Source: Bacteroidaceae bacterium
GTDB lineage: Bacteria; Bacteroidota; Bacteroidia; Bacteroidales; Bacteroidaceae
Direction of reading: 5' to 3'
Assembly: GCA_017935785.1 (NCBI GenBank)
Contig: JAGBGU010000001.1
Location: 1-44,880 of the forward strand
Length of the DNA stretch: 44,880 nt
Shown here in pieces: positions 8,459 to 17,433 of this stretch (the first letter of the stretch is position 1; each line of letters starts with the position of its first letter). The notes beneath the pieces are model-generated. The model searched no databases, was not told the DNA's origin, and saw only the letters and a list, made by a program, of their open reading frames with translations. The translations under genes and the position numbers were made by a program.

Positions 8459-9313
8459 TCATCCTTTTATGACATGCGTGCCTAAGGCATTCACATATTC
8501 CATTTCTCCTGCGCCATCTATGGTGTCAGTCTTGGCGCTGATGTTGTCCAGATAGCTTACAATGGAAGCCTCCTGAATGCATGGCAATACAGGGCTGCCG
8601 TATTCCCGCATTCCGTGGTGCGAAAGGATACAATGCACAATCCGTTTGGTCTCTTCCGCGTCTATGCCTCGTTTTTCCAGCTCGTTTTGCAGTTTGTGCG
8701 CCCCGATGTAAATGTGTCCCAGCAAATACATTTCGGGAAGGGTGTCACCCTGAGTGTTGTATTCAAACAGTTTGCCGTAGTCGTGAAAAAGAATGGCAAG
8801 GATACAACGCTCGGCTTTGATGGGATAAGGCAGGCAGGGATACAGCCCCTGTAGCATATGTAACATTTGATGGGTATGGTTGAGCAGTCCGCCGGGATAA
8901 GCGTGATGTACGCTTGTTGCGGCCGGATAGCGGCTGTAAGGGGCATACAGCTTGTCCGCAAATTCGCGGATGACGGCCATCAGATTCTCCTCTTCACAAT
9001 ATGTAAGCAACTGTTGGATGGTATGTTCCCATACATTACGGGTAATGGGACGTGGAATCTGGTTGTATAGCGGGTGGTCTTCACCGGCAATCACCCCTTC
9101 AAGCATTTCCATTCTGCCGCATGATTTCTTGCCCATGTAGTCTTTCATGTTCAGGAATTGTACCAGTTGCCCCACTCCGGGGCCTTCATGGGCAGGGACA
9201 TCCCATACAGAAATGTTCAGGGTCTGCTCTCCGTCTGTCACCTTCAGCTGGACGTAAGGAGAATTGTTGCGAGTGGTGCCGTTTGCCCGGCACAGGACGA
9301 TGTATTCTTTCAT
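8459..9313 (-). CDS. YhaM-like OB-fold/HD-domain 3'-5' exonuclease
   Basis: A 284-residue cytoplasmic protein. The N-terminus (about 1-75) resembles an OB-fold nucleic-acid-binding domain. The rest is an HD phosphohydrolase domain with HHAYPGGLLNHT (H136, H137, H146), the HD pair in LFHDYGKL (H177, D178) and a later His pair in LSHHGM (231-234). This OB plus HD order is that of Bacillus YhaM, a 3'-5' exoribonuclease that can also act on single-stranded DNA; Bacteroidales homologues are usually labelled only HD domain protein. It is the second gene of a minus-strand pair, one base after the stop of the membrane-protein gene, so translation is probably coupled. Exonuclease activity is inferred from family resemblance. 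Confidence 0.82.
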   Translation of the reverse strand: MKEYIVLCRANGTTRNNSPYVQLKVTDGEQTLNISVWDVPAHEGPGVGQLVQFLNMKDYMGKKSCGRMEMLEGVIAGEDHPLYNQIPRPITRNVWEHTIQQLLTYCEEENLMAVIREFADKLYAPYSRYPAATSVHHAYPGGLLNHTHQMLHMLQGLYPCLPYPIKAERCILAILFHDYGKLFEYNTQGDTLPEMYLLGHIYIGAHKLQNELEKRGIDAEETKRIVHCILSHHGMREYGSPVLPCIQEASIVSYLDNISAKTDTIDGAGEMEYVNALGTHVIKG

Positions 9314-9314
9314 G

Positions 9315-10211
9315 TTATGACGAAATTTTCATGTTACCGTGTCTCTGCTGGTCCCTTTCAAAAGGCATATATTTGTTTATGAGGGATTTCCCTTGGATGA
9401 GAGTCCAGAACATACAGAAAAAGCATACACCTTTTACGGCATTGTCCAGCCCTAAGGGAGCAAATGGCATGGTGCTGAGCGAAAATATGGTGCAATGGGT
9501 CAGCAGTGGATGCTCTTTCAGATTGTGCAGCAAAATCTGTCTGCCCCATCTTCTCATGCTAAGGTAAGCCGCAAGACCCATGGCAAATAGAAAAATCTTG
9601 GTGTCCCAAAGCAGGCCGATGGATTCTGTCGTATGCGCGGAAAGGGTGTTCAGATAACCAGCAGAATTCTCCTGCTGTCCGTTGTTTGCCTGCCAAATGC
9701 TAATGCTGGTGCCGATAACGAAGCCGATAACCATTGGCCAGCAGGCTGTACGAAAGAACTTGTCATGATTGAGTATGGCCATCCAGACGAAGCCGGCACA
9801 TAGCGGAATGGTAATACCGTCGTGGGTGTAACTGCAAAAAACGCCCATGAGCAACATCAGTATATAGCTCCGGCTGAATGGGGCGGAACGGATACGGTTA
9901 TACTGCCCGATAAAGAAGGGGACGATGCATTGCGAGCCTAATTCGCGCAACGCATTCCAGTCCAACTGGAAGAAAGTATCAGACGAGGGGAAAAACAACC
10001 CGATAAAGATGGCTGTGGTCAGAATGCCAACGGGGCGGTCGTGCCAACCGATTAGTTTGGCAGACAAGGCTACCAACAGGACGAACAGCAGTGATGTGGC
10101 GGGGTATATAAGTTGGGGGTAGGGAATATGCGTGTGGGTTGCCGGGAACAAGGCAAGCGCCAGCAGGGTGTAAAAAAAGATTAACAGGTAAGTTAAAAAG
10201 CGTTTCATCAA
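9315..10211 (-). CDS. Multi-pass membrane protein of unknown function
   Basis: A 298-residue integral membrane protein that I do not recognise. It begins MMKRFLTYLLIFFYTLLALA, which may be a signal anchor, and has about seven further hydrophobic stretches, including LLFVLLVALSAKLIGW, GILTTAIFIGLFFPSSDTFF and FLFAMGLAAYLSM. A central segment, GVFCSYTHDGITIPLCAGF, carries His and Asp between helices. The C-terminus is basic and polar (cytoplasmic by positive-inside). It overlaps nothing but is one base from the YhaM-like gene, suggesting co-expression from the promoter at 10225-10232. The start may be the second ATG (10208). No function is assigned. Confidence 0.75.
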   Translation of the reverse strand: MMKRFLTYLLIFFYTLLALALFPATHTHIPYPQLIYPATSLLFVLLVALSAKLIGWHDRPVGILTTAIFIGLFFPSSDTFFQLDWNALRELGSQCIVPFFIGQYNRIRSAPFSRSYILMLLMGVFCSYTHDGITIPLCAGFVWMAILNHDKFFRTACWPMVIGFVIGTSISIWQANNGQQENSAGYLNTLSAHTTESIGLLWDTKIFLFAMGLAAYLSMRRWGRQILLHNLKEHPLLTHCTIFSLSTMPFAPLGLDNAVKGVCFFCMFWTLIQGKSLINKYMPFERDQQRHGNMKISS

Positions 10212-10224
10212 TGATTATTTTCTG

Positions 10225-10232
10225 CAAAGATA
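10225..10232 (-). promoter_or_regulatory. -7 promoter element for the membrane protein/HD pair
   Basis: On the minus strand this reads TATCTTTG, an exact match to TAnnTTTG. It lies only 14 bases before the first ATG (10211), so the leader would be very short; translation may begin at the second Met codon (10208). No -33 TTTG is found at the expected distance. Confidence 0.5.
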
Positions 10233-10297
10233 CAATAAAGAAACGAAAATGAGGGCGAAACGGGTAAATAATGTTGTTCTGGTGCAAATGGCAAAGG

Positions 10298-10324
10298 TGT
10301 CAGTCGGACTGACATTTTGTCGGT
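10298..10324. promoter_or_regulatory. Overlapping palindromes upstream of groES (candidate heat-shock operator)
   Basis: TGTCAGTCGGACTGACA (10298-10314) is a perfect palindrome with 8-bp arms around one central G. Its right arm is reused in a second palindrome, ACTGACA-TTT-TGTCGGT (10308-10324, six of seven pairs matching). The three arms form a GTCAGT-type word in alternating orientation, so two pairings are mutually exclusive. It lies about 70 bases upstream of the groES ATG. The usual HrcA operator CIRCE (TTAGCACTC-N9-GAGTGCTAA) is absent. Position and symmetry suggest a regulator-binding site controlling groESL; the binding protein is not known from the sequence. Confidence 0.6.
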
Positions 10325-10391
10325 AGGGCTTGTTGTGGCATGGCATTCGTAAGTGGGAGGTCAGAACTTTTAATTTTAAAAATAATAGAAC

Positions 10392-10664
10392 ATGACAATC
10401 AAACCATTGGCGGACCGCGTGCTGATTGAGCCCGCTCCCGCAGAGACAAAGACCGTAGGTGGAATCATTATTCCTGATACAGCAAAGGAAAAACCCCTTC
10501 AGGGTACCATTGTGGCAGTAGGCCAGGGAACCAAGGATGAGGAGATGATTCTTAAGGAAGGTGATGTGGTTTTGTATGGCAAGTATGCCGGTACAGAGCT
10601 GGAACATGAAGGCAAGAAGTATCTGGTAATGCGCCAGAGCGATGTTGTTGCCATTCTGGGATAA
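10392..10664 (+). CDS. groES: Co-chaperonin GroES
   Basis: The 90-residue heptameric lid of the GroEL folding chamber. [18 protein letters not shown] is the typical GroES N-terminus, the mobile-loop region is [17 protein letters not shown], and the roof and C-terminal strands [17 protein letters not shown] are present. It lies 45 bp before groEL in the classic groES-groEL operon. Upstream is a palindromic candidate operator rather than CIRCE. Length and sequence are normal. Confidence 0.98.
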   Translation: MTIKPLADRVLIEPAPAETKTVGGIIIPDTAKEKPLQGTIVAVGQGTKDEEMILKEGDVVLYGKYAGTELEHEGKKYLVMRQSDVVAILG

Positions 10665-10703
10665 TATCAGAGATAGACTTAACTAACTATATATATAAAA
10701 TAA

Positions 10704-12350
<1,647 letters not shown>

Positions 12351-12386
12351 TTCCATGCTGTCTGACCATAAAATATTATAAAAGAC

Positions 12387-12432
12387 AAGCTGCGCATAGA
12401 CTCCAGACAAGGAGGTTATGCGCAGCTTTTTT
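12387..12432 (+). terminator. Intrinsic terminator of groESL
   Basis: A perfect 12-bp stem (AAGCTGCGCATA 12387-12398 with TATGCGCAGCTT 12417-12428) runs into a six-T tract at 12427-12432. The 18-base loop contains a further short CTCC/GGAG pairing. It ends only 12 bases before the dus start codon, so either dus has a promoter inside this region or it relies on read-through. Confidence 0.9.
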
Positions 12433-12444
12433 GTAGCATAAAGA

Positions 12445-13374
12445 ATGAAACCGTTGCATTTTGCTCCCCTCCAAGGTTATACGCAACATGCGTATCGGAG
12501 TATCCATGCACGCCATATAGGCGGAGTATGCAGTTATTACACACCTTTTATCCGGTATGAGAAGGGCGGTGTACGAAGGAAGGACATGATGGATATTCTT
12601 CCCGAGAATAATGAAGGCGTACCCTTGGTGCCGCAGATTATAGCGTCCGGAGCGGACGAATTCAACTACTTGTGTGATGCTATCCAAGAGAAGGGGTATA
12701 AACGGATCGACCTTAATATGGGCTGCCCTGCCCCTATGCAGACCAAGTTGGGCAGAGGTTCTGCCCTGTTGTCCGCACCGCAGTTTGTTGAGGAGTTAGC
12801 CAGGCAAATGACACAAAGGCCCGATGTGCGTTTTTCTGTCAAAATGCGTTTGGGCTGGAAACAGCCAGATGAGTGGCGCCATGTACTTCCCATACTGCAT
12901 GAATTGCCGTTGGCGCATATAACAATGCATCCGCGTATCGGCATCCAACAATATAAGGGAGAGGTGGATATGGAGATGTTCAGGGCTTTTTATGAGGAAT
13001 GCAGGCATCCTCTGGTGTACAATGGAGATTTGCAGACCTTGGATGATCTTGCTCGTATAGAGTCAGAGTTCCCTCAATTATCCGGGCTGATGATGGGGCG
13101 TGGCCTGTTAGGCAATCCTTTCATTTCAGCCGAATACGCTTCGGGAACGGAATGGCATTGGGCGGACCGTCGCGATGCAGTACTGCGGATGCATGATGAC
13201 TGGCTGCAGTTCTGCAGACAAAAATATGTGAGTGATTCCCAGGTGCTATTACAGATAAAACCTTTTTGGGAATATCAGAAGACATGGATTGAAAAGAAAA
13301 TCTACAAACAGTTGATGAAGAGCGGCTCGTTCCGCAATTATATGACGGCCATACAACGGTTTTCTAACCAATAA
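12445..13374 (+). CDS. dus: tRNA-dihydrouridine synthase
   Basis: An FMN-dependent enzyme that reduces uridine to dihydrouridine in the tRNA D-loop. It has 309 residues, a TIM-barrel followed by a small helical tRNA-binding domain. HFAPLQGYTQHAYR matches the N-terminal FMN-binding strand (usually APM.G.TD), LNMGCPAPMQTKLGRG holds the catalytic cysteine C94, and MHPRIGIQQYKG and MMGRGLLGNPF are the later FMN-phosphate motifs. It resembles the DusA/DusC-like branch, but the subtype cannot be fixed here. It follows groEL by 94 bp across a terminator. Confidence 0.9.
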   Translation: MKPLHFAPLQGYTQHAYRSIHARHIGGVCSYYTPFIRYEKGGVRRKDMMDILPENNEGVPLVPQIIASGADEFNYLCDAIQEKGYKRIDLNMGCPAPMQTKLGRGSALLSAPQFVEELARQMTQRPDVRFSVKMRLGWKQPDEWRHVLPILHELPLAHITMHPRIGIQQYKGEVDMEMFRAFYEECRHPLVYNGDLQTLDDLARIESEFPQLSGLMMGRGLLGNPFISAEYASGTEWHWADRRDAVLRMHDDWLQFCRQKYVSDSQVLLQIKPFWEYQKTWIEKKIYKQLMKSGSFRNYMTAIQRFSNQ

Positions 13375-13428
13375 ACAGGCTTTATTTCAGATATTTTTAA
13401 AAAAATATGTCGTAAAAAGCTTTTGTTT

Positions 13429-13459
13429 TTTGTAAATTAAAGTTTTTTGTCTATTTTTG
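13429..13459 (+). promoter_or_regulatory. Bacteroidetes-type promoter for the mannosidase operon
   Basis: TTTG at 13429-13432, a 19-base spacer and TATTTTTG at 13452-13459 match the -33 TTTG / -7 TAnnTTTG promoter of the Bacteroidetes primary sigma factor with correct spacing. Transcription would start near 13466, about 50 bases before the GH125 start codon. Confidence 0.8.
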
Positions 13460-13515
13460 TAGGGTAGTAATTGTAAGAAAGAGTATAAATAAAGTAATTA
13501 AGATTAATTGGAAAG

Positions 13516-14949
13516 ATGAAGAAGCTTGCATTAACTTTGCTTTTGGCTACCCCTTTGGCAATGTATGGTAACAATCCTTGGGCAGAAGTGCCGGCCAAGG
13601 AAAAGAAAAAGACAGAAGCTGTCTGCAGTACAATCAAGGACTTGCGTCCGCAGGAAAAGGACAGACTTTTCCGTAGTGATGCGGTGGAGCGCCAGATACA
13701 GGAGTTGCAGGACAAACTGACAGCTATAGACCCCAAACTGTTCTGGATGTTCCAGAACTGCTTCCCCAACACATTGGATACTACGGTATTTTATAGCAGA
13801 GAGAGTGGCGATGACGATACATTTGTCATTACAGGTGATATTGAAGCCATGTGGCTCAGAGACAGTGCCGCACAGGTATGGCCCTATTTGCGTTATATTA
13901 ACGAGGACGAACCTCTTCGCCGCCTTATCCGTGGTGTAATTCTTCGTCAGATTAAGTGTATCCTGATTGATCCTTATGCCAATGCGTTCAACAATGGTCC
14001 TACAGGTGGCGAATGGCAGTCGGACAATACAAAGATGAAACTGGAACTGCACGAACGTAAGTATGAGATTGACTCCTTGTGCTATCCCATCCGTCTGGCT
14101 TATGCCTATTGGCAGAAAACCGGAGATGCCACCATCTTTGATGAGAAGTGGGTTCAGGCCGTACGGGAAATCCTGGGCGTTTTCCAGGACCAGCAGAACT
14201 GGAACGGACCCATTACCAATTATAAATTCACGCGTAGGACAGCAGCAATGCACGATACGCGCAGTAATTCGGGATATGGCCATCCCGGCAAACCCTGCGG
14301 TTTGATAGCAAGTGCATTCCGTCCTTCCGATGACTGCTCTATCTTCCCCTATCTTGTTCCCAGCAATTTCTTTGCCGTAAGTGTGTTGCGTAAGGCAGCC
14401 ACTATTCTTAATGATGTGAACAAGGAGTACGGACTGGCATCTGATTGCCGCCGTATGGCCACTCAGGTTGAAGAGGCTTTGCAGAAGTATGCAATCGTGG
14501 AACATCCCAAATACGGAAAGATTTACGCATTTGAGGTAGACGGATACGGAAGTGCCCTGATGATGGATGATTCTAATGCGCCCAGTCTGCTTTGTCTGCC
14601 CTATCTTACTGATGTGGAGATTGATGACCCCATTTACCAGAATACCCGTAAGTTCGTGTGGAGCGAAGACAATCCTTATTTCTTCCGTGGCAAGGCTGGT
14701 GAAGGCATCGGCGGCCCCCACTGTGGTTTGAACAAGCCTTGGCCTATGAGCCTTGTGATGAAAGCGTTTACAACCAACGACCGTGCAGAAAAGGAATGGT
14801 GTGTACAGCAGATTCTGAAAACAGACGGCGGCACCGGCTTTATGCATGAGTCATTTAACAAGGACGATGCAACAGACTTCACCCGTTCATGGTTTGCCTG
14901 GGCTAACACCCTGTTCGGAGAGCTTGTTGTAGATATGTATGCCGAATGA
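13516..14949 (+). CDS. GH125 exo-alpha-1,6-mannosidase
   Basis: A secreted or periplasmic inverting exo-alpha-1,6-mannosidase of family GH125 (old DUF1237), 477 residues. A short signal peptide (MKKLALTLLLATPLAMYG) precedes an (alpha/alpha)6-barrel. Conserved segments are GDIEAMWLRDSAAQVWPY, NGPTGGEWQSD, AFRPSDDCSIFPYLVPSN (D272-D273, the likely catalytic acid region) and GTGFMHESF (E445, the likely base), with RSWFAWANTLFGEL at the end. It follows a well-formed promoter and precedes a GH92 gene; GH125 and GH92 enzymes often cooperate on N-glycan or yeast mannan. A UUCG-capped terminator separates the two genes. Confidence 0.93.
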   Translation: MKKLALTLLLATPLAMYGNNPWAEVPAKEKKKTEAVCSTIKDLRPQEKDRLFRSDAVERQIQELQDKLTAIDPKLFWMFQNCFPNTLDTTVFYSRESGDDDTFVITGDIEAMWLRDSAAQVWPYLRYINEDEPLRRLIRGVILRQIKCILIDPYANAFNNGPTGGEWQSDNTKMKLELHERKYEIDSLCYPIRLAYAYWQKTGDATIFDEKWVQAVREILGVFQDQQNWNGPITNYKFTRRTAAMHDTRSNSGYGHPGKPCGLIASAFRPSDDCSIFPYLVPSNFFAVSVLRKAATILNDVNKEYGLASDCRRMATQVEEALQKYAIVEHPKYGKIYAFEVDGYGSALMMDDSNAPSLLCLPYLTDVEIDDPIYQNTRKFVWSEDNPYFFRGKAGEGIGGPHCGLNKPWPMSLVMKAFTTNDRAEKEWCVQQILKTDGGTGFMHESFNKDDATDFTRSWFAWANTLFGELVVDMYAE

Positions 14950-14960
14950 GATTAGATAGG

Positions 14961-14982
14961 CCCCTCCTTCGGGAGGGGTTTT
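14961..14982 (+). terminator. UUCG-capped hairpin between GH125 and GH92
   Basis: CCCCTCC-TTCG-GGAGGGG (14961-14978) is a perfect 7-bp GC-rich stem with the stable C(UUCG)G tetraloop, followed by TTTT. It should terminate at least part of the transcription from the GH125 promoter. No TAnnTTTG element is seen before the GH92 gene, so GH92 probably depends on read-through, at lower expression. Confidence 0.85.
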
Positions 14983-15015
14983 ATATTTATTTAAAAGATT
15001 GAAAGGGATACAAAA

Positions 15016-17388
15016 ATGAAAATCAAGAAATATATTCTTCTTTTGTGTGGGTTGATGGCCGTATCGTGCAACCAGAACAAAGAAGATATTTTGGATTACG
15101 TAAACCCAAATCTGGGAACGGTACACAGCCGTTGGTTTGTCTATACTCCGGCTTCAGAACCGTTTGGCCTGGCAAAACTTGGAGCCAGTACCAACGGTAC
15201 TTATGGAAACAAGGACGGATGGGAGGCGGTCGGATACGAAGACGGGCATACCAGCATAGACGGTTTCCCTTGTCTGCACGAATTCCAGGTGGGCGGTATA
15301 GCCTTGATGCCCATTACCGGTGAAGCCAAGACAAAGCCTGGTTTGCTGGAGAATCCTGAAGAAGGCTGGAGAAGCACATTCCGGAAGACAGACGAAGTGG
15401 CTCGTGCCGGTTATTATAGTGTGGTCTTACATGATTATGGTGTGAAGACAGAACTCACCGCCACCTCTCGTGTGGGATATCAGCGGTATACATTTCCGGC
15501 AAGTGATGAAAGTCATATACTGCTGAACATAGGAAACCGTCAGGGAGAAAGCGGTGCGGTGCGTGACGCAAAGATAGAGGTCATTGACCCTCAGACGGTT
15601 CAGGGTTATGTTGTAACAGAACCCGAGTATGTGAAGAAATACCAGAAAGGAGCCAGTGTGCCCATGTATTTCTACGCACAGTTTGATACCCCATTTGAAA
15701 GCACGGACGTAGCTTTTCAGGATAGCGCATGGAGCAAGGGCGCAAAAAACATCCAAGGTCCCGGCGCTTTGATGTTGCTGAACTATAAGACCGCTCAAGG
15801 CCAGCAGATTGTGGCAAAGGTGGGCCTTTCGTATACATCTGTTGAGAATGCCCGTCTGAATCTGGAAACGGAAGCCGAAGATTTGGCATTCGATGACGTT
15901 TGTGAGCAGGCGCAGAACAAGTGGAGGGAACAGTTAGGCCGCATTTCTGTTCAGGGTGGTACGCCGGAAAGCCGTGTAAAATTCTATACAGGCCTTTATC
16001 ATTGTCTTTTGGGACGTGGACTGGCCAGCGATGTGAACGGAGCCTATCCCCGTAATGACGGCAAGGTAGGACAGATTCCTTTGGACAAGAAAGGCAAGCC
16101 CGTACACAACCATTACAATACTGACGCCATTTGGGGTGGCTATTGGAACCTTACCCCATTGTGGGCATTGGCATATCCTGAATACTATAGTGATTTTATC
16201 AGCAGTCAGTTGCTTGTCTATCAGGATGCCGGTTGGCTGGGCGATGGCATTGCGTGCAGCAAATACGTTTCCGGTGTGGGGACCAATATGGTGAGTATAG
16301 CCATGGCGGGTGCATACCAGAGCGGCATACGCAATTATAATGTGGAAAAGGCATACGAGGCGTCGTTGAAGAACGAGCTGGAGTGGCAGGACCGTATTGA
16401 GGGAGCCGGGAAAACGGATGTAGGACAGTTTGTGAAGCTGGGTTATGTGCCCTTTGATACCAGTATATTCTATGGAACTCATCCTGGCGGTTCGCAGTTC
16501 AGCGCAAGCCATACGCTTGAGTATAGTTTCAGTGCCTATGCCGTTGCACAGTGGGCAAAGGCGTTGGGCAAGGATGAAGACTATGCGCGCCTGATGGAAC
16601 TGTCACGCGGATGGGAGAAACTCTTCAATGACAGTCTGAAACTGATACACCCCCGCGATGCAGAGGGCAGATTTATTGACAACTTCAATCCGTTGGAGTC
16701 GTGGCGCGGGTTCCAGGAAGGCAATTCCATGCAGTATACCTTCTTTGTGCCCCAGAATCCTGCAGGTCTTGTAGAGCGTGTGGGGGCAGACTTGTTCAAC
16801 CAGCGTCTTGATTCCATTTTTACCGTGGCTCGTGACATGGTATTCGGCGGCGGCAAGGTTGTCAATGCCTTCAGCGGATTGGCAAGTCCGTATAACCATG
16901 GCAACCAGCCCAGTCTTCATATCAGCTGGCTTTTCAATTTTAGTGGAAAGCCTTGGCTCACGCAGAAGTGGACCCGTCTGATTTGTGATGAATTCTACGG
17001 AACTACCGGTGAACACGGTTATGGCTACGGACAAGATGAGGACCAGGGACAGCTGGGGTCATGGTATGTACTGGCGGCAATGGGCCTTTTCGATGTACAG
17101 GGCGGAGTGTGCCAACGTCCCACATACCAGTTGGGAAGTCCGCAGTTCGACCGTATAGAAATTAGTCTTAAGGGGCATAAGAACAGCGGCAAGCGTTTTG
17201 TCATAGAGACCCAGGGCAATGGCCCCGGACAATACTATGTACAGTCTGCAACGCTTAACGGCAAGCCTTTAAACCAATGCTGGCTTTATCGTGACGAACT
17301 GTACAAAGGCGGCACACTGAAATTGCAGATGGGCGGTGTTCCCAATGAGCAATGGGGTATTGAGTCTGCTCCGGCTTGTCCCCAGTGA
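15016..17388 (+). CDS. GH92 family mannosidase, lipoprotein, with Gln at the catalytic-acid position
   Basis: A 790-residue calcium-dependent GH92 glycosidase. The N-terminus has a lipobox ending in AVSC (C18), so it is lipid-anchored and probably surface or periplasmic. The N-terminal beta-sandwich begins YVNPNLGTVHSRW, and the (alpha/alpha)6 domain follows. Near the end, GYGQDEDQGQLGSWYVLAAM matches the GH92 base motif (D674, D676). The family motif GNEPSHH, which carries the catalytic acid Glu, reads GNQPSLH here, with Q631 replacing Glu. From memory of the family, Glu-to-Gln at this position marks an enzyme that releases mannose from mannose-1-phospho-6-mannose, where the phosphate needs no acid help. 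The substrate-loop LHEFQVGGIALMP also differs from common GH92 sequences. GH92 membership is firm; the altered specificity is inferred. Confidence 0.9.
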   Translation: MKIKKYILLLCGLMAVSCNQNKEDILDYVNPNLGTVHSRWFVYTPASEPFGLAKLGASTNGTYGNKDGWEAVGYEDGHTSIDGFPCLHEFQVGGIALMPITGEAKTKPGLLENPEEGWRSTFRKTDEVARAGYYSVVLHDYGVKTELTATSRVGYQRYTFPASDESHILLNIGNRQGESGAVRDAKIEVIDPQTVQGYVVTEPEYVKKYQKGASVPMYFYAQFDTPFESTDVAFQDSAWSKGAKNIQGPGALMLLNYKTAQGQQIVAKVGLSYTSVENARLNLETEAEDLAFDDVCEQAQNKWREQLGRISVQGGTPESRVKFYTGLYHCLLGRGLASDVNGAYPRNDGKVGQIPLDKKGKPVHNHYNTDAIWGGYWNLTPLWALAYPEYYSDFISSQLLVYQDAGWLGDGIACSKYVSGVGTNMVSIAMAGAYQSGIRNYNVEKAYEASLKNELEWQDRIEGAGKTDVGQFVKLGYVPFDTSIFYGTHPGGSQFSASHTLEYSFSAYAVAQWAKALGKDEDYARLMELSRGWEKLFNDSLKLIHPRDAEGRFIDNFNPLESWRGFQEGNSMQYTFFVPQNPAGLVERVGADLFNQRLDSIFTVARDMVFGGGKVVNAFSGLASPYNHGNQPSLHISWLFNFSGKPWLTQKWTRLICDEFYGTTGEHGYGYGQDEDQGQLGSWYVLAAMGLFDVQGGVCQRPTYQLGSPQFDRIEISLKGHKNSGKRFVIETQGNGPGQYYVQSATLNGKPLNQCWLYRDELYKGGTLKLQMGGVPNEQWGIESAPACPQ

Positions 17389-17433
17389 AGAGATAATGAA
17401 GAATAAGATAGAAATATATATAATAAGGAACAA

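Noticed and set aside
10214..10391. CIRCE element upstream of groES
   Set aside because: No TTAGCACTC-N9-GAGTGCTAA match; a different palindrome is present instead.
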